DNA of 44,677 nt. Origin: a virus. Positions 22,911 to 30,681 of the stretch are shown here, one piece after another; the first letter of the stretch is position 1, and every line of letters begins with the position of its first letter. Below the pieces are notes generated by a model. That model had not been told where the DNA came from. It saw only the letters and a list, made by a program, of their open reading frames with translations, and did not search any database. The position numbers were made by a program, and so were the translations under genes. The stretch spans positions 1-44,677 of the IMG/VR virus record IMGVR_UViG_3300033145_002454; one strand, written 5' to 3'.

Positions 22911-23723
22911 ATGGCTAATTATAATCCACCATGGAATAAAGGGAAAACAGGGGTTTATTCAAATAAAACCTTAAAAAAAATGAGTGATGCTGCCAAAAAA
23001 AGGACTGGAGAAAAAAGTCCTATGTTTGGGAAAAATCACTCTGACGAATCAAAAAGAAAAATAAGTATATCAAAGTTAGGAAAACAATATAATCTTTCTG
23101 AAGAACAATTAAAGATAAAAAGTGAAAAGATGAAAGGCAAAAACAATCCCTTTTACGGAAAACAGCACTCAAAAGAGACAAGAATAAAGATGAGTAAAAT
23201 TCAAAAAGAATATTTCCAACACAATAAATCATCTATGTTAGGTAAAAAACATACTGTGGAAGCAAAACTTAAAATGAGTAGAAGCCATACGGGTTTTAAG
23301 CACACAGAGGAAGCCAAGCAAAAAATGAGCAATTACCTTAAAGGAAGAAAATTTTCTAATGAACATAAAAATAAAATGAGTGAATCCAAAAAAGGTAAAA
23401 ATAATTCAATGTATGGTAGAACAAGAGAAAAAGCACCAAGATGGTTAGGTGGGATTTCTTTTGAACCGTATAGTGCAGATTTTAATAAACAATTTAAAAA
23501 ATTAATTAGAGAAAGAGATGGATATAAATGTCAAATATGTGGAATGCCTGAGATTGAAAACAATGAAAATCTATCTTGTCGCCACATGGATTATGATAAG
23601 AAAAACAACTTACCAGATAATTTAATAAGCTTATGTCGAGTTTGTCACATGAAGACAAATTTTAATAGAGACAATTGGATAAAATTTTTCAAAGAACTTA
23701 AATTGAAGAGGTTTGTAGCGTGA
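22911..23723 (+). CDS. NUMOD3-HNH homing endonuclease
   Basis: 270 residues. Residues 6-165 are tandem NUMOD3-type modules with the pattern 'GKxxSeEtKxKMS..kkGk' (for example GKNHSDESKRKISISKLGK, GKKHTVEAKLKMSRSHTGF), each a short helical DNA-binding unit. The C-terminal HNH nuclease reads KLIRERDGYKCQICGMPE, LSCRHMDYDKKNN, LISLCRVCHMKTN (about 197-250), with zinc-binding Cys pairs and the catalytic His. A free-standing selfish endonuclease, inserted between chaperone and tape measure genes. Its weak ribosome site and A-rich codons differ from its neighbours. It overlaps the tape measure start (GTGA). Confidence 0.9.
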   Translation: MANYNPPWNKGKTGVYSNKTLKKMSDAAKKRTGEKSPMFGKNHSDESKRKISISKLGKQYNLSEEQLKIKSEKMKGKNNPFYGKQHSKETRIKMSKIQKEYFQHNKSSMLGKKHTVEAKLKMSRSHTGFKHTEEAKQKMSNYLKGRKFSNEHKNKMSESKKGKNNSMYGRTREKAPRWLGGISFEPYSADFNKQFKKLIRERDGYKCQICGMPEIENNENLSCRHMDYDKKNNLPDNLISLCRVCHMKTNFNRDNWIKFFKELKLKRFVA

Positions 23724-26700
23724 GTTTAAACGTGCAGGGAAGCGATTCACTATATTGGAAAACCGGAATAGACACATCGGGACTTGCTCTTGGTTCTAAT
23801 AAAGCTAAGGGCATATTGGTAGGTTTAACTTCTAATATCTCAAAAATGGATGTGTTTGCTGGACTTTCAGTTTCTGCAGCACTTGCCTTCGCAAAAATCT
23901 CAAATGAAGCTTACAATTTTTCTAAGAAATTTGAAACTTCAATGAAGGAAGTTCAAACAATTTCTGATGCAGTTAAGAACGATTTTGCCGGAATATCCCA
24001 AGAAATAATTGATCTGTCTAAGATTGTTCCTGATCGAGCGGATCAACTTGCTAAAGCTTACTATCAAATTGTTTCTGCTGGTTATGATGGTGCCGAAGCA
24101 TTGGATATGCTTGCTGTCTCTGCTAAACTTGCTGTTGCCGGTGTTACTGATACATTTGTTGCTGCGGACGCAATAACATCGATTATGAATGCTTATGGTG
24201 ATGCTGCCGGAAATGCTCAAAACATTTCAGATAAATTATTTATGACTGTTAAGCTCGGTAAGACTAAGATGGAAGAACTTGGACCTTCAATTACAACCGT
24301 TACCGGTTTAGCTGCTCAAGCAGGAATGAAATTTGATGATCTAATGGCTATTATTGCAAAAGGTGTTAAAACTCTAGGTACAAGTGAGATGATGACAGGC
24401 GTGAGAGGAATGCTCATTGCCCTCACAAAACAGCAAGATGAAACAAAGAAGAAAGCAAAAGAATTAGGAATTGAATTTAATCTTACAACTTTAAAAACAA
24501 AAGGATTCTCATATTTCCTTAAAGAATTAAAGGAAAATACCGGTGGAAATGTTGAGATTTTAGCTGAATTATTCCCACGTGTTCAAGGACTTTCCGGATT
24601 GCTTGCAGTTGCAACAGAAGCAGGTGGAGATTTTGACGAAGTATTGAAACAAATTGCAAATAGTGCCGGATCTACCGAAGAAGCATTCCGTATCATGATT
24701 GCAACAACCGATAATCAGATCGCATTATTAAAAAATATCATCCTTGCGAAAATGAAACCACTTGGTGATGATATTCTTGCTCATGTGAATAAAATAGCGA
24801 AAAGTTTTAATAATGCAATGACAGGTTATGTAGCTGAATTTGAAAGCTATATGAGCAAATTGAGAGCTTTTGAATCAAAAGGAGTAGATTTAGATAAATA
24901 TATTAAAGAATATGAAACTTTGAAAGAGAAACAAAAACTCTCTTCTGATGAGCAAGATAGATTAAACGGATTGATTAGCGATATTGCTTTAATTGCTCCT
25001 GGAGCAGTAACGGCATATAATGATATTGGCGAAGCGATGGCTATTAATACGGATCATGCAAAACAACTTTATCAAGTAGAACTCAATATGTTAAGAATTT
25101 CAAAAGCTGGGAAAAAGGCTACAGAAAACTATATTAATCAAATTGAAATTCTAACAAATCGGTTGAATGGTAATTTTACAGCATATTCAGGATGGAACAA
25201 GGGTGTTAAGGAATCTAAACAAGTATTAACTGAGTTATTGGCAATTCAAAGAGCTGGAACAGAAACTATTTCTGCAAATTCAGAAGAGTATAAATTACTA
25301 AATAGCATTACACAGGATTATTTAAAAGACCTTGGAATGATAACGGATTTATCATCTGATGAATTAGGTGTTATCTCAAGACGGATAATAAAATATAAAA
25401 CATTAGATCAAGCAATTGAAAGGCAAAACGAAGTTTATATAAAAATGAATAATCTTCAAGTGGTAACAAAATCAAATTTGGATAGTTATATTCTTGGATT
25501 ATCGAGATATTTTGATGCTTCAAAAGATGTTGATACTTTAACACAAGATTTCGTCATTCATCTAGGGCTTGAAAAAGATGCAGCAGTTGAGCTTGCAAAA
25601 CAAATGAAAGAACTGGTTACGGTTAAGAAAGAATTAGGAAAACCACTGGATGATGGAGGGAAGGGTCAAATTGAAACCATTAAAGAAATTGGAAAAGCAA
25701 TTGAAAACGCATTCTCCGGGTTAAATGTAGATCTACCCGAATTCGGTAAAATTGATCTGGATTTTTCTGGAGGTGCAGCTTCTTTAAGTGAATTAATGAG
25801 TGTGTTTGGAGAACATACAGAACAACTTGAAGCGTTCAGGCAAGCTGGAATTGATACAACTTCACTCTTAGATAATGAGTGGAGAAATTTCACTGATAAT
25901 ATCAAACAATATTACGGAGAAGATTCCGCGACTTATATAGCAGCTATGAACCTAAAAAAGGATGCTGATAATGAATATCTTGAATGGAAAAGAGAAAAAT
26001 GGATTGAAGAACATGAAATTGCTGTAGAGGCTTTAGGGGTTCTTGAAGCTGGTTACGATACATTTTTAAATTCTATACTTGATAAGGAAATGACGGGGAA
26101 AGAAAGAAGAGAAGCTATTTGGGATTCGATGAAAAGCTCATTCATAAATCTCCTGGGTGATATGCTTAAAAAATATATTGCAGACGTTTTAGTAAGAGGA
26201 GCTATTAACAAAGGGGCAATGCTTTCCGATGCAGCAACAAGAGCTGCCATCTCTAAGACTTCTCAAGCCAAAGAAATTGCTGCCTCCAAAATAACAGGTG
26301 CTGCTATTGCAGCAGCATATGCCCCAGGTGCCGCCTCGGCATCTTTAGCAAGTTTCGGCGCAAATTCAATCCCTGCTATGGCTGGAATTATGTCCACACA
26401 TGCTTTATCAAAATTATTATCAACTTTATTCGTAGTACTCAACAAAGGTGGAGAGGTTCAAAAATTGAACAAAGGCGGAGAAATTGATTGGAATAAGATT
26501 GTTAAACTTTCCGGAGGTGGAGAATTAAATGTAGGATCAGATTTAAATGAAGATTCCGTGCTAACATTCCTAACTAAAAAAGAGATAGTAATAAACAGAG
26601 AATCTTCACAGCACAAAGATAATAGAGATATTGCGTTAGGAATGAACAATGATAAAGATTATATTTATAAAAATTTTGTTCCACGTAATTCCGGTGGACC

Positions 26701-26965
26701 TATTGAAAGGAATACAAACTTTAAGATACCAAGTTTCCCAGACTTTCCTTCTTTTCCATCAAGTATGAATGTTTCTTCAAATCAGTTAGATAAAAAGCTC
26801 ACAGCATTAATCTCGGTAGTTAAAGCCCAAACAATGAATCAGATAACAAGAACAAATGTTCCGAGTGTGAATATTAACATAGAATCTAAATTAGATATGG
26901 AAAATTTCGTTACGAAATTTAATAAAACACAGGACAGAATGAAAAATCGAGGATATGACGGATAA
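23720..26965 (+). CDS. tail tape measure protein (TP901 family)
   Basis: 1081 residues, GTG start 23720. The TP901-core (about residues 70-330) is evident: KFETSMKEVQTISDAV, LAKAYYQIVSAGYDGAEALD, LAVAGVTDTFVAADAITSIM, TKMEELGPSITTVTGLAAQA. The middle is helical; a hydrophobic Ala-rich stretch (about 855-910: ITGAAIAAAYAPGAASASLA) may enter the host membrane during ejection. At roughly 0.15 nm per residue the tail would be about 160 nm. The C-terminus is a flexible Pro/Ser region. Tape measure is the longest gene, as usual. Confidence 0.95.
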   Translation: MSLNVQGSDSLYWKTGIDTSGLALGSNKAKGILVGLTSNISKMDVFAGLSVSAALAFAKISNEAYNFSKKFETSMKEVQTISDAVKNDFAGISQEIIDLSKIVPDRADQLAKAYYQIVSAGYDGAEALDMLAVSAKLAVAGVTDTFVAADAITSIMNAYGDAAGNAQNISDKLFMTVKLGKTKMEELGPSITTVTGLAAQAGMKFDDLMAIIAKGVKTLGTSEMMTGVRGMLIALTKQQDETKKKAKELGIEFNLTTLKTKGFSYFLKELKENTGGNVEILAELFPRVQGLSGLLAVATEAGGDFDEVLKQIANSAGSTEEAFRIMIATTDNQIALLKNIILAKMKPLGDDILAHVNKIAKSFNNAMTGYVAEFESYMSKLRAFESKGVDLDKYIKEYETLKEKQKLSSDEQDRLNGLISDIALIAPGAVTAYNDIGEAMAINTDHAKQLYQVELNMLRISKAGKKATENYINQIEILTNRLNGNFTAYSGWNKGVKESKQVLTELLAIQRAGTETISANSEEYKLLNSITQDYLKDLGMITDLSSDELGVISRRIIKYKTLDQAIERQNEVYIKMNNLQVVTKSNLDSYILGLSRYFDASKDVDTLTQDFVIHLGLEKDAAVELAKQMKELVTVKKELGKPLDDGGKGQIETIKEIGKAIENAFSGLNVDLPEFGKIDLDFSGGAASLSELMSVFGEHTEQLEAFRQAGIDTTSLLDNEWRNFTDNIKQYYGEDSATYIAAMNLKKDADNEYLEWKREKWIEEHEIAVEALGVLEAGYDTFLNSILDKEMTGKERREAIWDSMKSSFINLLGDMLKKYIADVLVRGAINKGAMLSDAATRAAISKTSQAKEIAASKITGAAIAAAYAPGAASASLASFGANSIPAMAGIMSTHALSKLLSTLFVVLNKGGEVQKLNKGGEIDWNKIVKLSGGGELNVGSDLNEDSVLTFLTKKEIVINRESSQHKDNRDIALGMNNDKDYIYKNFVPRNSGGPIERNTNFKIPSFPDFPSFPSSMNVSSNQLDKKLTALISVVKAQTMNQITRTNVPSVNINIESKLDMENFVTKFNKTQDRMKNRGYDG

Positions 26966-28770
26966 TGGGTGCAATTAAAATATATCATTATAGGGATCAT
27001 CATAACGGAGGAAAATTTGATGGTAATTGTGCAGTTGATACATTAAATCCGTTTGGGAGTAGCACCTCCGAAGTGAGATGCCGTTTGCGAATTAATAAGT
27101 TTGATAGCGGATTAGAAACTATTTGGGGAGTAGGAATTGATACAGGTAACAATCAATATGCCTTAAAAGTGGTTGAATCATCCGGAAAGTATTATTTTCG
27201 TGTTAGATGGTTAGATGTAGATTATGATTTCTCAGCTTTTTTAATAAATGATAATATGATCTATGAAGTTAAAGTTATTAGAATTGCTTCATCACGAATT
27301 GATATTTTAATTAGCGATGAATATGCTAATGCATTATATTATTTAGGCATTACAAATACAAGTGATGAAACCACATATTCAATATCTACTGATAATATTT
27401 ATGTCGGCTCTACTAATAACTCGAAATCGATAGAAGAACCATTTACCGGTATTGTATATAATTGGAAGCTATATGATCCTGCAATTAGATACATATTTTA
27501 CAAAAATTATAATTCTGTAACTGATTCTCAGGTTGCCGACTTGCTTAATGTATATAACGGATCAATTATTGGTACGCAACCATCAAATTTTTGGTCTATA
27601 AGGACAGATATTTCCGGCAAAATTAAAGATGGAGATTCCGCGATTTTAAAGCAGAAACAGGATAAATTCAGAACTCAAATTGGAACTTCTGCTAATCTTA
27701 CATTATTCAATTATGATGAAATAAAAAAAGGAGATACCATTGAATTTCAATTTGGTGATGATGTAGGAAATGATAATGCATCTTGTATATTAAATGTTAC
27801 GAGTATTAAACAAAAATCTTATTATCAAACCGATATTACTTGTGAAGATATTTTTATGGGATTAAAATACCTTCGGGTTTACGCGTTGGCATATTCAACC
27901 TTATCAACTACGAAAGAAAATATATATTTATGGTGGAGTACTTATATATATGCATCACATAATGATTATTATTCAGGTACTAATACTACTAATAGATATA
28001 TTTCTTTAAATTATATTCTTAATTTAATTTTGTGTTCTCTTCAATATGATAATTTAGTTTCTCTTAATATTACAACCCTACTGTCAACCGATTCAGGTTA
28101 TAAATATTTAGATACAGGTGTAGTATATTCAATTAATTATTCATCTTTGATTTGGCATATAGGAATGACACAAAGGATTGGGGCAAGTGATTTTACGGAA
28201 GAGACAACTTATAAATCCTATGTTTTTTTTCGATCAATACTTCAGGCTTTAAGAATAACTTATTATTTTTCTTCAGGAGATATCAAGTTTACCGTTTTAT
28301 CTTCCCCGGGAACTACATTGTCTCCATATATTCTAAACGATAAAGAAAAAATTATGAATTCTAAATTTTATCAAATCATTGCTCCAGTTATTGAAGGTAC
28401 ACCCGGCGGTTCTATTTCTCCAAGTCGGTATTATTCTGCTTATAGTTCATCGGATTTTACAGATAGGATTGCAAACAATGTTGATAGTGCATTTCTATTA
28501 GATGAAAAAGAACTAATTATTGATGTTAAGCTGATTAAAGGTTTTTGGATTTATCGAAAACATTCTGCTGGGAGCTACTTAATGCAAATTGAAAACAATG
28601 ATTATTTCATAGATCAATATGTTACAATGTTAGATAATGAGCTTAGAGGATTAAAACAATTTGAAGAAAAGACAATTACTTTAACTAATGAAAATTCTGA
28701 ATATTATAGATCTAAAGAAGATGATCTCGTAAAGCAAAGATCAAAAATAAAACAGGAGGTTACATTATGA
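26965..28770 (+). CDS. tail tip protein with N-terminal LamG-like domain
   Basis: 601 residues, start overlapping the tape measure stop (TAATG). Residues 10-175 have the concanavalin/LamG pattern (strands, 'STSEVRCRLRINKFDSGLET', 'YVGSTNNSKSIEEPFTGIVY NWKLY' split across strands). The rest is beta-rich with aromatic residues and a baseplate-hub-like tail (YRSKEDDLVKQRSKIKQEV). Position directly after tape measure points to distal tail/hub. A sugar-binding surface for host recognition is plausible. Confidence 0.65.
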   Translation: MGAIKIYHYRDHHNGGKFDGNCAVDTLNPFGSSTSEVRCRLRINKFDSGLETIWGVGIDTGNNQYALKVVESSGKYYFRVRWLDVDYDFSAFLINDNMIYEVKVIRIASSRIDILISDEYANALYYLGITNTSDETTYSISTDNIYVGSTNNSKSIEEPFTGIVYNWKLYDPAIRYIFYKNYNSVTDSQVADLLNVYNGSIIGTQPSNFWSIRTDISGKIKDGDSAILKQKQDKFRTQIGTSANLTLFNYDEIKKGDTIEFQFGDDVGNDNASCILNVTSIKQKSYYQTDITCEDIFMGLKYLRVYALAYSTLSTTKENIYLWWSTYIYASHNDYYSGTNTTNRYISLNYILNLILCSLQYDNLVSLNITTLLSTDSGYKYLDTGVVYSINYSSLIWHIGMTQRIGASDFTEETTYKSYVFFRSILQALRITYYFSSGDIKFTVLSSPGTTLSPYILNDKEKIMNSKFYQIIAPVIEGTPGGSISPSRYYSAYSSSDFTDRIANNVDSAFLLDEKELIIDVKLIKGFWIYRKHSAGSYLMQIENNDYFIDQYVTMLDNELRGLKQFEEKTITLTNENSEYYRSKEDDLVKQRSKIKQEVTL

Positions 28771-29813
28771 TCTTTGGAATAGGCAATCCGATGATAAAAG
28801 CAACAAACTCTTCTTTTGAGATTGAATTATTATATACAGGTATACTTCCAAATTGGAACGATAAAAGTATTTTAGAAAATATTTCACCCATAAATGGAGA
28901 ACGTAATTATGTAGAACTTTGGAATCATGTGGAGTTTAATTTAAGAGTAAGATTATTTAATCATGAAGATCCAATAAATTATTTTAATATTATTTCACAA
29001 ATTGAGAAGCAAGAAGTCTATTTCTCACCACATAAATTTGATTCTGATGGAGCACTTTTGCCATGGTTGCGAGATACCGATGGAAATGAATTAGTCTTTT
29101 ATTGTTCTGAATTTAATCCTTATTATTTAGATGATATAAATAAATTTGATATTGTCGATTTTGTAATAAAATCAATAAAACCTGCTAAAATTGAATCTGT
29201 TATTGCTCCTATTGAATTCACGTTTACCGCAGATAGCTCAGATATGAGCTTTGGCGGAATACTAAGAATAGAATCCGGTAAAAGTGTACTTATTAGTTTT
29301 GGTGATGGAAACACAGAAACAGTAACAGGAACAACCGACCAAAAAATGAATCATACATATTCTGCTGTTGGTGTTTATACGATTAAAGTATTCACTCCGC
29401 AAAATCTAACAAAATTAGATTTTGGTTGTTATGGAAATAGTAATGTTTCGCAAACAAATTTATCTGGTTCTTTTGCAACTTTAAGAAATGGCATCAGATT
29501 AGCAACGATAAGTCTTCAGAAAACTTCCGTATCTACGTATGTTTCTACTACCCTTAAATTTGATAGCTTAGGAATTGATATTGCTTTAAACGGTATATCA
29601 ATGACCGGAGAAGCTGCAAGTAGATTATTAATTGATTTGGATAATATAAAGAATACCTTTGCAACGAATACCTTTGCTTGGACAAATCCAACTATTAATT
29701 TTACAGATTGTGGTATATCTCATTCCGATCTTACATCAACTGGATTGGCTGCAAAAGCTTCACTAATAGTAGCTGGCTGGACAGTTACAGGGATCACAGG
29801 AGTAATACCATAA
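28767..29813 (+). CDS. tail protein with PKD domain
   Basis: 348 residues, ATGA overlap with the previous gene, GGAGG upstream. The first 150 residues look like a tail-tip or Dit-like adapter. Residues about 165-215 contain SVLISFGDGNTETV and MNHTYSAVGVYTIKVF, the PKD signature (FGDG ... H-x-Y ... G-x-Y). The C-terminal 120 residues repeat short beta segments ending in 'FTDCGISHSDLTSTG', like a receptor-facing module. PKD domains are spacers in surface-binding proteins. Confidence 0.68.
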   Translation: MIFGIGNPMIKATNSSFEIELLYTGILPNWNDKSILENISPINGERNYVELWNHVEFNLRVRLFNHEDPINYFNIISQIEKQEVYFSPHKFDSDGALLPWLRDTDGNELVFYCSEFNPYYLDDINKFDIVDFVIKSIKPAKIESVIAPIEFTFTADSSDMSFGGILRIESGKSVLISFGDGNTETVTGTTDQKMNHTYSAVGVYTIKVFTPQNLTKLDFGCYGNSNVSQTNLSGSFATLRNGIRLATISLQKTSVSTYVSTTLKFDSLGIDIALNGISMTGEAASRLLIDLDNIKNTFATNTFAWTNPTINFTDCGISHSDLTSTGLAAKASLIVAGWTVTGITGVIP

Positions 29814-29868
29814 ATGTATATAATAATGAAAGATAAAATGAATAGTCTAAGATAATGGAGGAAAAAAA

Positions 29869-30006
29869 ATGAGTGATGTAAAAGTTAATGTGTATGATCC
29901 GGTGAGAGGTGCATTCTTTGAGTGTAGTCTTGCTGTTGCAAAGGCATTTGTGAAGTCTGCGAAAGAGACTGAAAAAGCTATCGAGAAAATTGAAGGGAAG
30001 GTGTAA
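29869..30006 (+). CDS. small 45-residue protein of the tail cluster
   Basis: Begins at ATG 29869 behind a strong GGAGG, ending TAA two bases before the next ATG. Sequence MSDVKVNVYDPVRGAFFECS then an amphipathic helix (AVAKAFVKSAKETEKAIEKI). No family recognised. Tight spacing and a good ribosome site make it a real gene despite its size. Confidence 0.6.
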   Translation: MSDVKVNVYDPVRGAFFECSLAVAKAFVKSAKETEKAIEKIEGKV

Positions 30007-30007
30007 A

Positions 30008-30589
30008 ATGAAAGGAATTGATATTGGAAAAGGAAACGATGGAGTTGGAATCAAAAACGTAATAGGTGATATTGTAGATAGATTCCAGGAAAACGCTGTA
30101 TGGAAGATCCGCAGGTTTAAAAATGATGCAGACAGAAAAGCCGGGAAAGTGTATGGAATAGATCAATCAATGGCTTTATTTGGAGCTTTGCAGAATACTA
30201 CTATCGATGGCAATATCCTCACAAACGAAGGAATCAATGAACTGCTAACCATACTTGGATCGGCTTCCAGTGGTACAAAATTTGATAACACCAATGCTTA
30301 TTTAGGCGTTGGAACAGGAAGTGGTGCAGCAGCAGCAAGTGATACTGAATCTACATTTACGGTTATTGTAAAGAAAGGAATGGAATCAGGGTTTCCTACT
30401 TACGGAACCTCTCAAAAGATTACATTCAAATCTTCATTTGGCAGTTCTGATGCTAACCAAGCGTGGAATGAGTTTGGAGTATTAAATGCTTCTACCAGTG
30501 GTAAATTACTGAATCGTAAGGTTTCTGCTCAGGGTACGAAAGTAAGTGGTCAAACTTGGGAACTTACATTAGAGATCACATTAAGTTAG
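30008..30589 (+). CDS. tail-tip associated protein upstream of the fibre
   Basis: 193 residues from ATG 30008 (GGGAAGG upstream; a longer frame from a TTG at 29990 reads into the previous gene). The body (NILTNEGINELLTILGSASS, NAYLGVGTGSGAAAASDTES, then AWNEFGVLNASTSGKLLNRK) matches a widespread tail protein family with conserved 'NEGInel', 'a.lGVGtG..aaa..dte' and 'WnEfgv..a....lLNRkv'. Function probably fibre attachment; exact role unknown. Confidence 0.72.
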   Translation: MKGIDIGKGNDGVGIKNVIGDIVDRFQENAVWKIRRFKNDADRKAGKVYGIDQSMALFGALQNTTIDGNILTNEGINELLTILGSASSGTKFDNTNAYLGVGTGSGAAAASDTESTFTVIVKKGMESGFPTYGTSQKITFKSSFGSSDANQAWNEFGVLNASTSGKLLNRKVSAQGTKVSGQTWELTLEITLS

Positions 30590-30600
30590 ATTAATTTAAT

Positions 30601-30646
30601 GCCCTTTCTCTCGTGCTTCGACAGGCTCAGCATGACGAGAGAGGGC
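30601..30646 (+). repeat. intergenic palindrome with CTTCGACAGGCTCAGC core, terminator-like
   Basis: Arms TCTCTCGT (30607-30614) and ACGAGAGA (30635-30642) pair perfectly with extra GCCC/GGGC at the base. The loop region holds GCTTCGACAGGCTCAGC, itself ending in GCT/AGC. That core resembles abundant chromosomal intergenic palindromes I recall from many bacterial genomes, so it may be host-derived. It would act as a transcription stop/stabiliser between the tail-tip gene and the fibre. Confidence 0.65.
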
Positions 30647-30681
30647 ATATTTTCTAAATAAAATAGTATGGAATAAATAAA

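Noticed and set aside
29814-29855. 13-residue frame after the PKD protein
   Set aside because: Short, no ribosome site; the following 45-residue gene with GGAGG is the real one.
30601-30646. attachment core or transposon end
   Set aside because: No direct repeat flanks it and nothing similar occurs elsewhere in the window; read as palindromic repeat/terminator.
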